Assembly (NCBI GenBank): GCA_023394965.1
Contig: JAEWZX010000030.1
Location: 62,001 to 126,000, forward strand
DNA from: Pseudomonadota bacterium
GTDB taxonomy: Bacteria > Pseudomonadota > Alphaproteobacteria > Sphingomonadales > Sphingomonadaceae
DNA length: 64,000 bases
Direction of reading: 5' to 3'
This document shows positions 40,422 to 49,143 of the stretch, one piece after another. The first letter of the stretch is position 1; each line of letters starts with the position of its first letter. The notes beneath the pieces were generated by a model. The model was given only the letters and a program-made list of their open reading frames with translations. It was not told the DNA's origin and made no database searches. The position numbers and the translations under genes were made by a program.

Positions 40422-40736
40422 TCAGTCTTCGAGCTTGATGACGACCTCATTGGGATGCACGACGTTGAGCTGACTGCGCAGAAGTTCTCCGACCATGTCC
40501 GGATCGGCAGCTTCTGGGTCAAGCAAGGCAACGCGGTTTTCCAGCGCGTGGCGGTCTGCCTGCAATTTGGCGAGCTGCGCCTCCCGCTGATCGAGCAAAC
40601 GCAAATTCTCGCTCCATGCGAGCAGACCGGAAGGCCCAGCAATTGCCAGCCCGCCCATCACAAGCAATGCCGCCAGCGCGGCATGCTGCGTGACTTTGGC
40701 CCGACGCGTGGAGGCTATGGAGTTGGCGCGATGCAT
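40422..40736 (-). CDS. FtsB/DivIC-type septum formation initiator
   Basis: 104-aa bitopic protein. A short basic cytoplasmic N-terminus precedes one membrane helix (about 19-37), then a periplasmic coiled coil (LRLLDQREAQLAKLQADRHAL) and a tail ending VVIKLED. The layout matches FtsB, which links FtsL and FtsQ in the divisome. Many alphaproteobacteria carry this gene next to pdhA, which supports the assignment. Divergent from hppD. Confidence 0.88.
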   Translation of the reverse strand: MHRANSIASTRRAKVTQHAALAALLVMGGLAIAGPSGLLAWSENLRLLDQREAQLAKLQADRHALENRVALLDPEAADPDMVGELLRSQLNVVHPNEVVIKLED

Positions 40737-40807
40737 AAACGTACAGAATCATACTTAAGCCCTTCACGCAAGCGCAATTTCTTCGCGAATTGACCGTACA
40801 CATGGAT

Positions 40808-40833
40808 GGAACCAGCGCCGACACAAAGCCGTT
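40808..40833 (+). promoter_or_regulatory. Weak EcfG-like promoter motif upstream of hppD
   Basis: GGAAC (40808-40812), 17 bases, then CGTT (40830-40833) matches the general-stress sigma factor consensus of alphaproteobacteria. It would give a leader of about 70 nt. A short motif like this can occur by chance, and a TTGACT at about 40840 offers an alternative sigma-70 site. Confidence 0.25.
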
Positions 40834-40908
40834 CATTCCTTGACTCACGGTCGCCGTCCATGCGATTAGTTTCTTTTGAAACCAGTCAGCAAATTCCAGA
40901 GGATTTAA

Positions 40909-42030
40909 ATGGCCGATCTTTTCGAAAACCCTATCGGACTCGATGGCTTCGAGTTCGTCGAATTCTGTGCTCCGGAAAAAGGGGTAATCGAACCGGTTTT
41001 CAAAGCGATGGGCTTTATGCACGTCGCTACTCACCGGTCGAAGGATGTGCATCTTTGGCGTCAGGGCCAGATCAATCTGATTCTCAACTACGAGCCGCGC
41101 AGCGCAGCCTGGTTCTTTGCGCGTGAACACGGCGCGTCTGCCTGCGGCATGGGCTTTCGGGTACGCGACGCGAGAAAAGCCTATGACGAGCTCATCGCGC
41201 GTGGCGCGGAACCGGTCGCGGTCGAAACCGGTCCGATGGAACTGCATATTCCCGCAATCCGCGGTATCGGTGGTGCGATTGTGTATCTGATCGATCGCTA
41301 TGCTGATGTCGATGGCGAAGGTCTCTCGATTTACGACATTGATTTCGAATATCTCGACGGGGCCGAGAAATGGCCCGTGGGTGCCGGTTTCAACGTCATC
41401 GATCACCTCACGCACAACGTCTACAATGGACGCATGAAGTACTGGGCCGATTATTACGAGACGCTTTTCAACTTCCGCGAAATCCGCTTTTTCGACATCA
41501 AGGGCGAGTACACGGGGCTCACCTCCAAGGCTCTCACGGCCCCTGATGGCAAGATCCGCATCCCACTCAATGAAGAAGGCGAAGGTGGCAAAGGTCAGAT
41601 CGAGGAGTTCCTGCGGGAATTCAACGGTGAAGGCATTCAGCACATCGCACTGATCTGTGATGACCTTGTTAAATGCTGGGACAATTTGAAAGAGCTTGGC
41701 GTACCATTCATGACTGCGCCGCCAGCAACCTATTACGAGATGCTGTCGGAACGGCTCCCCGATCATGGCGAACCGGTCAATGAACTTAAGGCTCGCGGCA
41801 TTCTGCTGGACGGCACGACGGAAGGTGGCCAGCCGCGGCTTCTTTTGCAGATATTTGCAGAAGCACAGGTTGGACCGGTGTTCTTCGAATTCATTCAACG
41901 CAAGGGTGACGAAGGTTTCGGCGAAGGCAATTTCAAAGCCCTGTTCGAGAGCATGGAACGTGACCAGATCAAGCGCGGTGTTCTGAGTGTCGAAGACGCC
42001 CATTCCGTTGAAGCGGAGCCCGCAGAATGA
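40909..42030 (+). CDS. hppD: 4-hydroxyphenylpyruvate dioxygenase
   Basis: 373-aa iron enzyme of tyrosine breakdown that turns 4-hydroxyphenylpyruvate into homogentisate. The non-haem iron ligands are His166 (VIDHLTHN), His245 (GIQHIAL) and Glu327 (FFEFIQRKG). The N-terminal VOC-like half is degenerate, as usual. The stop overlaps the following VOC gene by ATGA. The later homogentisate genes (hmgA, fahA) are not in the window, so homogentisate could go to degradation or pigment. Confidence 0.96.
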   Translation: MADLFENPIGLDGFEFVEFCAPEKGVIEPVFKAMGFMHVATHRSKDVHLWRQGQINLILNYEPRSAAWFFAREHGASACGMGFRVRDARKAYDELIARGAEPVAVETGPMELHIPAIRGIGGAIVYLIDRYADVDGEGLSIYDIDFEYLDGAEKWPVGAGFNVIDHLTHNVYNGRMKYWADYYETLFNFREIRFFDIKGEYTGLTSKALTAPDGKIRIPLNEEGEGGKGQIEEFLREFNGEGIQHIALICDDLVKCWDNLKELGVPFMTAPPATYYEMLSERLPDHGEPVNELKARGILLDGTTEGGQPRLLLQIFAEAQVGPVFFEFIQRKGDEGFGEGNFKALFESMERDQIKRGVLSVEDAHSVEAEPAE

Positions 42031-42599
42031 GCGAGCCATCGGCACATCCGGTTAAACTGGGCGGCGTCCATCACGCGGCCTATCGTTGCAAGGATGCGAA
42101 AGAAACGGTCGAGTGGTACGGTAAGGTCCTGGGCATGGACTATACTACCGCTTTTGCCGAGGACCATGTGCCTTCGACTGGGGAATACGATCCCTATATG
42201 CACGTGTTTCTGGATGCTGGTAACGGCAACATCCTCGCCTTCTTCGAATTGCCGAACCAGAAGGATATGGGCCGTGACGAGAATACCCCGGCCTGGGTTC
42301 AGCACCTCGCCTTCAGGGTCGATAGCGAAAACGAATTGCTGGCTGCCAAAGAGCATGTCGAAAGCCTGGGGATCGAAGTTCTTGGGCCGACACATCACGG
42401 TATCTTCAAGTCGATCTATTTTTTCGACCCGAACGGACATCGTGTTGAGCTGGCCACGGATATCGGGTCCGAAGAACAGTATGCCGAACTGAAGCGTGTC
42501 GCACCGCTGATGCTTGAAGAATGGAGCCAGACCAAGAAGGCACCGCGTCACGCCGATTGGCTGCACGAAATCGCGCGCAAGGAACACTCAAAGCTCTGA
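42027..42599 (+). CDS. VOC-family (glyoxalase/dioxygenase fold) protein
   Basis: 190 aa with the vicinal-oxygen-chelate fold. GGVHHAAYRCKDAKET opens the first module with a likely metal His, WVQHLAFRVDSENEL supplies another, and FFDPNGHRVELAT the C-terminal Glu. Translational coupling to hppD suggests an aromatic-ring or related substrate, but isomerase, dioxygenase and lyase activities all occur in the fold. Downstream of it is an 82-bp gap with an inverted repeat. Confidence 0.88.
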   Translation: MSEPSAHPVKLGGVHHAAYRCKDAKETVEWYGKVLGMDYTTAFAEDHVPSTGEYDPYMHVFLDAGNGNILAFFELPNQKDMGRDENTPAWVQHLAFRVDSENELLAAKEHVESLGIEVLGPTHHGIFKSIYFFDPNGHRVELATDIGSEEQYAELKRVAPLMLEEWSQTKKAPRHADWLHEIARKEHSKL

Positions 42600-42633
42600 T
42601 CGACGCTGAGCGGTTCGTGCTGGTCGATTGGAA

Positions 42634-42668
42634 CCCTTTGCCGGGCAATCTCGTTCCTCGGCAAAGGG
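42634..42668 (+). promoter_or_regulatory. Inverted repeat in the mscS leader
   Basis: CCCTTTGCCG (42634-42643) and CGGCAAAGGG (42659-42668) are perfect 10-bp arms around a 15-nt loop. The right arm contains part of the AGGGAG ribosome site of the GTG at 42682. It could act as a translational gate or as a terminator without a U-tract for the upstream genes. Confidence 0.5.
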
Positions 42669-42681
42669 AGTTCCTGGAAAA

Positions 42682-43560
42682 GTGAATTACATTGCTACGC
42701 TGCGCGACCAGCTGCAGGCTATGGGCAAGGGTTTCGTCGAAGCTCTCCCCAGCATGGCGATTGCGCTGTTCATCGTCTTTCTGACCTGGATTGCCGCACG
42801 TTTTGCCATCCGGATTTCCGACGCGATCGTCGGCCGCACGGAGATTCGAGCCAGCCTCAAGAACCTTATCGACACCCTCGTGAGGCTCGGCATATGGACG
42901 CTCGGACTGTTCATCGCAGCCGTGGTGGTCATACCCGATCTTACCCCGGCAAGCCTTCTTGCCGGACTGGGTATCGGGGCGGTCGCAATAGGATTTGCCT
43001 TCAAGGATATCTTCGAAAATTTCCTCGCCGGCGTACTGATCATGCTGCGTGAGAAAATGCGCATTGGCGATGTGATCGAATGTGAAAACATCACCGGCAA
43101 GGTCGAACACATTACCCTTCGCGAGACTCACGTTCGCAAGCTCTCCGGGGAACTTACGGTCGTTCCGAACTCCACCCTATTCAAGAACCCGGTCGAAATC
43201 TTCACCGATGTCGATCAACGTCGGCATCAGGTCGTTGTCGGCGTGTCGTATGATACGCAACTCGATCACGCAGCCGATGTCATTCGCCGTGCGGTCGAAG
43301 AGGTGGAGGACGTTCTTGCCAGCAAAGGCGTCGATATCTTTGCCCAGGAGTTCAATTCCAGTTCCGTGGATTTCCTGGTTCGCTGGTGGGCTGGCTCCAC
43401 TCCGCGATCCGGTTGGGAAAGCAAGGATAAGGTAATCCGGGCGATCAAATCCGCTCTCGATGACGCCGGGATTGAAATCCCCTTCCCCTATGTTACGCAC
43501 ACTTTCAAAGAGACTGTACCGGTCAGCCAACTGGGTGACCCGACGCGCAACACGCCATAA
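42682..43560 (+). CDS. MscS-type mechanosensitive channel
   Basis: 292 aa. Three membrane helices (about 24-45, 65-88, 94-118) end in the pore helix GLGIGAVAIGFAFKDIFENF, with the Gly/Ala pattern and FENFLAG of the MscS family. A cytoplasmic beta domain with VPNSTLFKNPVEI follows. It would release osmolytes on hypo-osmotic shock. GTG 42682 was chosen because upstream codons to TTG 42628 encode no membrane-protein-like sequence. It lies 82 bp after the VOC gene. Confidence 0.93.
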   Translation: MNYIATLRDQLQAMGKGFVEALPSMAIALFIVFLTWIAARFAIRISDAIVGRTEIRASLKNLIDTLVRLGIWTLGLFIAAVVVIPDLTPASLLAGLGIGAVAIGFAFKDIFENFLAGVLIMLREKMRIGDVIECENITGKVEHITLRETHVRKLSGELTVVPNSTLFKNPVEIFTDVDQRRHQVVVGVSYDTQLDHAADVIRRAVEEVEDVLASKGVDIFAQEFNSSSVDFLVRWWAGSTPRSGWESKDKVIRAIKSALDDAGIEIPFPYVTHTFKETVPVSQLGDPTRNTP

Positions 43561-43636
43561 AGGCAAATCTCAAACCGGCTTTCCCGGTTATTGCAAACAG
43601 GGAAAATCGGGTGATCGATAGAACAGGAACTGTGGC

Positions 43637-44815
43637 TTGAGAGAGCCTGCTCGACTGACCGGGGCTCAGGAAACGGCTCTCGCTATTGCTGCCGCCGTTG
43701 TTACAGCGAACGCCTATTACATTCATCCGATAATTGCCGATGTCGCCGATCACTTCGGCGTAAGCCATTCGCGGATCGGCCTTGTCCCAGCGCTGAATCA
43801 GTTGGCCTTGGCGCTGGGGATATTCATGCTCCTGCCACTCGGGGACCGGTATTCGAACCGCAGGCTGAGCATCATCTTTGCCGCAGGACAGACCGTTTCG
43901 ATCGGGATCATGGCGGTAGCGCAAGATTTCACCCTGTTCGTGGCCGGATCGACCCTGCTCGGCTATTTCACTATCACGCCCTATCTTTTGCCCGCTTACG
44001 CATCGAAAAGAGTGGCACCTGAGCGGCTGGGCCAGGTAACAGCCAAGCTGGCTGCGGGTGTCATTCTTGGCATTCTCGTTGCCCGGGTCGGCGCAGGCGT
44101 GATCGCGGCGCATTTAGGATGGCGAACGGTCTACTTGCTTGCGACAGCTTTGATGGTTGCCGTAACTCTCGCCCTGCCCCGCCTGATGGAGGGTGGCGAA
44201 CGCTCGGCCACCGATCGTCAGTCCTATCCGGGCCTCTTGCTCTCCGTTTTTCCCCTGATCGGCAAGAACAGGGAAATCCTTCTTTCCGGCATCATCCAGG
44301 CTCTTAATTTCGGGCAATTTATTGCACTGTGGCTTGGCCTGGCGCTGTATCTGACATCGCCAACAATGGGTTTTGGCACAGACACGGTTGGATATCTTGC
44401 CGGACTGGCGGCGATCAGCATCGCCTCCACTCCCCAACTTGGCCGCTGGGCCGACGCGACCGGGCCGCGCAAGGCTCGGATGATTTTCGCCATGGTGCAA
44501 TTGGCAGGCATCGCGCTTCTTTGGCCTTTGGGTGGATCGCTCTGGACTCTGCTGATACCCCTCATGATCACCACTTTCGTTGGACCAGGTGTCGATGTGA
44601 CGGGCCGAATGACATTCCTGTCTCTCCATCCCTCAATCCGGACACGGCTGACGACGGTTTACATTGTAATAATGTTTATCGGTGGCGGCGTCGGCAGCTA
44701 TGCGGGGACGGCAGTTTACGACGCTTTCGGATGGGCTGGCATATGCAGCCTCCTCGGCTTCTGCTCTGTCGCGCTCACCTGTTTGGCGACGGTGGCGAGA
44801 CAATTTGGGAGGTAG
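43637..44815 (+). CDS. MFS transporter
   Basis: 392-aa major facilitator protein with about twelve hydrophobic helices. The loop 2-3 motif appears as LPLGDRYSNRRL (near 73-84) and a related one, RWADATGPRKAR, sits in the second half. The overall look is of drug- or sugar-efflux type permeases (YdhP/AraJ-like). The start is a TTG at 43637 with weak ribosome-site support, so the true N-terminus is uncertain. The substrate is unknown. It ends one base before the tRNA-Arg gene on the opposite strand. Confidence 0.88.
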   Translation: MREPARLTGAQETALAIAAAVVTANAYYIHPIIADVADHFGVSHSRIGLVPALNQLALALGIFMLLPLGDRYSNRRLSIIFAAGQTVSIGIMAVAQDFTLFVAGSTLLGYFTITPYLLPAYASKRVAPERLGQVTAKLAAGVILGILVARVGAGVIAAHLGWRTVYLLATALMVAVTLALPRLMEGGERSATDRQSYPGLLLSVFPLIGKNREILLSGIIQALNFGQFIALWLGLALYLTSPTMGFGTDTVGYLAGLAAISIASTPQLGRWADATGPRKARMIFAMVQLAGIALLWPLGGSLWTLLIPLMITTFVGPGVDVTGRMTFLSLHPSIRTRLTTVYIVIMFIGGGVGSYAGTAVYDAFGWAGICSLLGFCSVALTCLATVARQFGR

Positions 44816-44892
44816 TGGTGCGCCCGACAGGATTCGAACCTGTGGCCCCCAGATTAGGAATCTGATGCTCTATCCTACTGAGCTACGGGCGC
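44816..44892 (-). tRNA. tRNA-Arg (anticodon CCU)
   Basis: The minus strand reads GCGCCCGTAGCTCAGT at the 5' end; acceptor arms 44820-44826 and 44886-44892 pair fully. The anticodon stem TCAGA/TCTGG encloses TTCCTAA, giving CCU. The T-loop GTTCGAATC and encoded CCA (44816-44818) complete a 77-nt gene. It reads AGG arginine codons. Confidence 0.97.
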
Positions 44893-44930
44893 GCCGGAGG
44901 TCCGTATAGCGGTTAAGGCGGACGAGGCAA

Positions 44931-45392
44931 TCAGTTGAGTTCGTCTGGGGGCGCGACAGGAACCAGGAGTGGCGCCACGGCAATTCCTTCCGCCATCATG
45001 TCTTCGGCCTCGTTCCGGGTGGCCCGTCCATGAATGGGCGCTTCATCGGTTTCACCATAGTGCATTTCGCGCGCCTTTTCGGCGAACTTATCGCCCACCC
45101 ATGTGCTGCTTTCCAAGGCTTTCGCCTGAGCCTTCGCCAGGGTTTCCAGCGCCTTCTTCACTTCGGGCGGCATTTCCCCGCGGGTGACTTGTGTGGTTTC
45201 CACCAGAGTTTCCTGCCGCGCATTGCCTTTTGCCGGCACGGCCGGAGCCATCGGGGCCTTGGCGATTTGGTCGCAGCCACATTGTGGACAGGTCAGAAAG
45301 CCCCTTGCCTTCTGGTCGGCATAGTCGTCCGAAGAACCGAACCACCCTTCGAAACGGTGGCCTTCGCTGCAGGAGAGGTCGAATACGATCAT
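44931..45392 (-). CDS. DUF1178 family protein
   Basis: 153-aa conserved protein of unknown function. MIVFDLSCSEGHRFEGWFGS and FLTCPQCGCDQI provide cysteine and histidine residues that look like a zinc ribbon, followed by an Ala/Lys-rich helical part and WVGDKFAEKAREMHYGE. ATG 45392 gives the typical N-terminus. It is 8 bp downstream of the nitrilase gene and is habitually found beside it in alphaproteobacteria. Confidence 0.88.
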   Translation of the reverse strand: MIVFDLSCSEGHRFEGWFGSSDDYADQKARGFLTCPQCGCDQIAKAPMAPAVPAKGNARQETLVETTQVTRGEMPPEVKKALETLAKAQAKALESSTWVGDKFAEKAREMHYGETDEAPIHGRATRNEAEDMMAEGIAVAPLLVPVAPPDELN

Positions 45393-45400
45393 GTGGGGGC

Positions 45401-46219
45401 CTATTTGGCTATTTCGCGACGATTGGCAAGGCTGGGTACCTGGGCGCGAATGTCGGCGATGCGGCCCAGATCGATGTCGCAAAAGCCCAGCCCGGCCGCA
45501 TCACCTCCCATATCGAGCAGTACTTCGCCCCACGGATCGACAACAAGGCTGTGGCCATAAGTGCGCCGCCCATCGGCATGTTCCCCCACCTGCGCCGCAG
45601 CGACAACAAAAGCGCTCGCCTCGATGGCGCGAGCCTGTTGGAGAATATGCCAATGCGCCCTGCCGGTTGGAACAGTGAATGCCGCGGGAATGCTGATGCA
45701 ATCGCATTCGGCGCGGCCCAGCGCTTCGAACAGGGCTGGGAATCGAATATCGTAGCATATCGCCAGACCCAAGCGGCCAACCGGAGTGTCCGACACGGTA
45801 ACGACAGTCTCGCCCGCCCGATAGGCATTGGATTCCCGCCAGCTCTCCCCACTCGCGAGATCGACATCAAACATGTGCAGTTTGTCATACCGCGCGGCAA
45901 TATCGCCATCTGGACCGATTACGAATGCACGGTTGGCCCAGCGGCCATCTGGTGTTTCCACCGCCAGCGAGCCAAGCGAAACCCAGATATTCGCGCGCCG
46001 AGCCGCTTCCCGCGACCGCGCCAGTGCAACAGTCCTTTCCTCCGGCACGATGGAGGGAGCGGCACGCTTCCTGTCCCGATCGAGCAGGCCCGACATTTCA
46101 GGCGTGAAAATCATCTCGGCGCCGGTGTCGCCTGCGCGCAGGATGGCTTCTTCAAGGGCGGCTGCGTTACCCTGGGGATCAATCCCCGAGGTCATCTGAA
46201 AAAGTGCAATGCGGGGCAT
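45401..46219 (-). CDS. Carbon-nitrogen hydrolase (nitrilase superfamily)
   Basis: 272-aa amidase with the Glu-Lys-Cys triad: Glu in FTPEMSGLL (near 41), Lys in YDKLHMFDVD (near 115) and Cys in GLAICYDIRFP (near 152). It falls closest to the Nit1/omega-amidase or deaminated-glutathione amidase groups, which repair side products of glutathione metabolism. The glutaredoxin gene immediately upstream is consistent with that but does not prove it. No intergenic space separates the two. Confidence 0.91.
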   Translation of the reverse strand: MPRIALFQMTSGIDPQGNAAALEEAILRAGDTGAEMIFTPEMSGLLDRDRKRAAPSIVPEERTVALARSREAARRANIWVSLGSLAVETPDGRWANRAFVIGPDGDIAARYDKLHMFDVDLASGESWRESNAYRAGETVVTVSDTPVGRLGLAICYDIRFPALFEALGRAECDCISIPAAFTVPTGRAHWHILQQARAIEASAFVVAAAQVGEHADGRRTYGHSLVVDPWGEVLLDMGGDAAGLGFCDIDLGRIADIRAQVPSLANRREIAK

Positions 46220-46483
46220 TCAGCCCGCCAGCAAAGCGTCGAGCTTACCTTCGCGTTCCAATGCAGCCAGATCGTCCGATCCCCCGACATATGTGTCGCC
46301 GATGAAAATCTGGGGAACGGTCGTCGCGTTCGGGGCGCGCTGGAGCATTTCATCGCGCTTTTCGCCGCCCATGGTGATGTCGAATTCGGTGTAATCCGCC
46401 CCCTTTTCGTCGAGCAGCTTCTTGGCCCGGAAACAGTACCCGCATCCAAATTTGGTATAGATGTCCACTTTGGGCTGACTCAT
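46220..46483 (-). CDS. grxC: Glutaredoxin 3
   Basis: 87-aa thiol-disulfide oxidoreductase using glutathione. The dithiol active site is CGYC (residues 14-17) in KFGCGYCFRAKKLL, with cis-Pro TVPQIFIG near residue 56 and GGSDDLAAL for glutathione binding. The length matches bacterial GrxC. It is the first gene of grxC-nitrilase-DUF1178 and diverges from hsp20. Confidence 0.95.
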   Translation of the reverse strand: MSQPKVDIYTKFGCGYCFRAKKLLDEKGADYTEFDITMGGEKRDEMLQRAPNATTVPQIFIGDTYVGGSDDLAALEREGKLDALLAG

Positions 46484-46531
46484 CGAATTCCTCTATCTTT
46501 CCAGGCTTAAACCTAGCGTGCTCGCCGGACA

Positions 46532-46562
46532 CTTGAAAGCCCCCTCGCCGCACCTATTTCAG
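46532..46562 (+). promoter_or_regulatory. RpoH (sigma-32) type heat-shock promoter of hsp20
   Basis: CTTG (46532-46535), exactly 17 bases, then CCTATTTCAG (46553-46562) matches the published alphaproteobacterial heat-shock consensus CTTG-N17/18-CYTATNTNNG at every defined position. Transcription would begin near 46568, leaving an 80-nt leader with two hairpins before the hsp20 ATG. Confidence 0.75.
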
Positions 46563-46648
46563 TTCTGTCGCCACAACCATGTGGCGGTGACGGGGTGCCG
46601 AATGCGGGCCCCGCCTTGATAAAATCGCTCACAAGAGGATTTGTTTCG

Positions 46649-47122
46649 ATGAACCGTATGGACCTTACACCTTTCCGCCGCTCCACCGTTGGATTCGACC
46701 GCGTCTTCGATCTGATGGAACGCCAGACACGCAATGCCGGTGGAGACAATTATCCGCCTTTCAATATCGAACGTCGCGGCGAAGACGAATATCGTATCAC
46801 GCTGGCAGTGGCCGGTTTCCGTTCCGGCGATCTGGATATCGTCGCGCAGCAAAACCTGCTGGTCGTGACCGGCAAGAAGCGCGATGAATTCAATGACGGC
46901 GAAATGCTGCACATCGGCATTGCGAACCGCGGCTTCGAGCGTCGGTTCGAGCTCGCCGACTATGTCCGCGTCGATAATGCAGATCTCGCTGACGGCCTGC
47001 TTGTCATCGATCTTGTTCGTGAAGTTCCCGAAGCGATGAAGCCCAAGAAGATCGCTATCGGTGGTCAAAAGCCGCTCGAAGTGGTTCCGACTGACAAGGA
47101 CGGTGGCAGCAAAGCTGCCTGA
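46649..47122 (+). CDS. Small heat-shock protein, Hsp20 family
   Basis: 157-aa ATP-independent holdase chaperone. The alpha-crystallin domain spans about residues 38-130, with RRGEDEYRITLAVAGFR at its start. GIANRGFERRFELADYV corresponds to the IbpA/IbpB segment IA-RAFERRFQLAD, so it is class A (IbpA-like). ATG 46649 is chosen over the upstream in-frame codon at 46595; AGAGGA lies about 9 bases before it. An RpoH promoter and structured leader precede it. Confidence 0.94.
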   Translation: MNRMDLTPFRRSTVGFDRVFDLMERQTRNAGGDNYPPFNIERRGEDEYRITLAVAGFRSGDLDIVAQQNLLVVTGKKRDEFNDGEMLHIGIANRGFERRFELADYVRVDNADLADGLLVIDLVREVPEAMKPKKIAIGGQKPLEVVPTDKDGGSKAA

Positions 47123-47157
47123 CCAGCCCTCACATCTTGAGAAATTGAGAAATTATA

Positions 47158-47183
47158 GGGGGCGGAACCAAGGTTCCGCCCCC
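47158..47183. terminator. Perfect GC-rich hairpin downstream of hsp20
   Basis: GGGGGCGGAACC (47158-47169) is followed, after AA, by its exact complement (47172-47183): a 12-bp stem. No U-run follows on the plus strand; on the minus strand TATAATTT follows. It lies between convergent hsp20 and pyrG. Confidence 0.6.
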
Positions 47184-47450
47184 GCGACGTTACACGCCGC
47201 CTAGCCCCGAAATCGGCTGTCCGGGTCGCAGAAGACAACCGTCATCGGGGCAAGCCCCACCGCTTGCTGGCGAAGCGCAAGTCAAAAACCCCGCACTACT
47301 GCGCGGGCGTGCGGCCACTCTGCACGAGATATATCAAAAGATAAAGCCGTGTGAGCAGTGCGCATGGAGTTTGTCGCCCTGTTACAGGCGACTATCATGT
47401 GGAAGTGTTGAAGTATCAGCCTGTTAGGCCGATGAACTATTTTGGGACGG
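47184..47450. other. Convergent intergenic region, nothing assigned
   Basis: 267 bp between the hsp20 hairpin and the pyrG stop. Short GC-rich stems are possible (e.g. GTCGCC-tgttac-GGCGAC around 47374-47394), but there is no ORF with a ribosome site and no RNA family I recognise. Confidence 0.4.
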
Positions 47451-49085
47451 TCAGACCAGTCTTGCCTGTTCCAGCGCCGCCCCCACGAATCCGGCAAAAA
47501 GCGGATGCGGATCGAACGGTTTGGACTTCAATTCCGGGTGGAACTGTACGCCAACAAACCACGGATGATCGGGGCGTTCGACGATTTCGGGAAGCAATCC
47601 ATCCGGCGACATTCCCGAGAATATCAGGCCCTGCTTTTCCAGCGCTTCAATATAGGCGCTGTTGACCTCGTATCGATGGCGATGGCGTTCCGATATCACG
47701 GTTTCGCCATTGTATACGCCGGAGACGTGGCTGCCTGCCGCCAGCTTTGCGTCATATGCGCCCAGTCGCATCGTGCCGCCCAGATCACCGCCGGCCTCGC
47801 GCGTTTGCAGACCTTCCTGGGTCATCCATTCGGTGATGATGCCAACCACGGGCTCTTCGGTTTCGCCGAATTCGGTCGAGCTTGCCTTGGAATATCCTGC
47901 GGAGCGTGCGGCTTCGATGCAAGCCATCTGCATGCCGAGACAGATGCCGAGAAACGGCACCTTGCGTTCGCGGGCGAAGCGTACTGCGGCAATCTTGCCC
48001 TCGCTGCCGCGTTCCCCGAAACCGCCAGGCACGAGAATTGCGTGCATGGGTTCCAGCTTCGCCGCGATGTCAGCCTCATCCCCTTCGAAGATTTCAGCGT
48101 CGATCCATTTGGTGTTGACCTTCACCCGGTGGGCCATGCCGCCGTGAACCAACGCCTCGTTGAGCGATTTGTACGCATCCTGAAGGCCGACATATTTGCC
48201 GACCACGCCGATCGTGACCTCGCCTTCCGGATGCGAGTGGCGATCCACCACATCGTACCAGCGGGACAGGTCGGGTTCGGGCGCGTCGGTAATTCCGAAA
48301 GCCCGCAAGACTTCCGCGTCGAGACCCTCGCCATGATATTGCAGGGGTACCGAGTAGATCGACGGCGCGTCGAGCGCGGGAATCACGGCTTCCTGTCGGA
48401 CATTGCAGAACTGCGCGATCTTGCGGCGTTCGCTGTCCGGGATCGGGTGTTCCGCGCGGCATAGCAGGACGTCGGGCTTGATACCCAGACTTGCAAGTTC
48501 ACGAACGGAATGCTGCGTCGGCTTGGTCTTCAACTCGCCAGCGGCTGCGATATAGGGCACCAGCGTGACATGGACGCTCAGCGTTTGCCACGGCTCCAGC
48601 TCGTTTCTGAGCTGACGGATGGCTTCCATGAACGGCAGCCCTTCAATATCGCCGACGGTGCCGCCGATTTCACACAGGATGAAATCGTGGTCGTCCTGAC
48701 CGGCCAGGGCGAATGCCTTGATCTCATCGGTGACGTGCGGAACGACCTGGACCGTCGCGCCGAGGTAATCGCCACGGCGTTCCTTGGCGATGATATCCTG
48801 ATAGATACGGCCGGACGTAATGTTGTCGCCCTGGTGCGCCGAAACGCCGGTGAAACGTTCATAGTGACCGAGGTCGAGATCGGTCTCGGCCCCGTCGTCG
48901 GTGACATAGACCTCACCATGCTGATAGGGGGACATCGTCCCCGGATCGACGTTGAGATAAGGGTCGAATTTCCGGATACGGACCTTGTAGCCACGCGCCT
49001 GAAGGAGAGCAGCAAGCGATGCTGCCATGAGACCTTTGCCGAGCGAGGAGACCACGCCGCCGGTGATAAATATATACCGCGCCAT
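47451..49085 (-). CDS. pyrG: CTP synthase
   Basis: 544-aa enzyme forming CTP from UTP with glutamine nitrogen. The amidoligase domain starts with TGGVVSSLGKGLMAASL (8-24). The C-terminal class I glutamine amidotransferase has its nucleophile in PFLGICLGMQ and the His-Glu pair in VGVQFHPE. The length is standard. It is the last gene of tpiA-secG-pyrG on the minus strand, an order often seen in alphaproteobacteria. Confidence 0.97.
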   Translation of the reverse strand: MARYIFITGGVVSSLGKGLMAASLAALLQARGYKVRIRKFDPYLNVDPGTMSPYQHGEVYVTDDGAETDLDLGHYERFTGVSAHQGDNITSGRIYQDIIAKERRGDYLGATVQVVPHVTDEIKAFALAGQDDHDFILCEIGGTVGDIEGLPFMEAIRQLRNELEPWQTLSVHVTLVPYIAAAGELKTKPTQHSVRELASLGIKPDVLLCRAEHPIPDSERRKIAQFCNVRQEAVIPALDAPSIYSVPLQYHGEGLDAEVLRAFGITDAPEPDLSRWYDVVDRHSHPEGEVTIGVVGKYVGLQDAYKSLNEALVHGGMAHRVKVNTKWIDAEIFEGDEADIAAKLEPMHAILVPGGFGERGSEGKIAAVRFARERKVPFLGICLGMQMACIEAARSAGYSKASSTEFGETEEPVVGIITEWMTQEGLQTREAGGDLGGTMRLGAYDAKLAAGSHVSGVYNGETVISERHRHRYEVNSAYIEALEKQGLIFSGMSPDGLLPEIVERPDHPWFVGVQFHPELKSKPFDPHPLFAGFVGAALEQARLV

Positions 49086-49143
49086 GGGAGTCGGGCCTTA
49101 CGCTTAAGAGTTGAGTCGGGGCAAGCGCAAAGCCGTGCAAATC

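Noticed and set aside
40519..42045. 508-codon minus-strand frame opposite hppD
   Set aside because: It lies antisense to hppD with its conserved iron ligands, and overlaps the FtsB-like gene in a different frame. No motif or ribosome site.
44682..44909. Plus-strand ORF ending RIRTCGPQIRNLMLYPTELRARR
   Set aside because: False translation across the reverse complement of tRNA-Arg.
47184..47450. Candidate structured small RNA between hsp20 and pyrG
   Set aside because: Several GC stems are possible, but no known RNA signature (6S, SRP, RNase P) or promoter/terminator pair could be identified.
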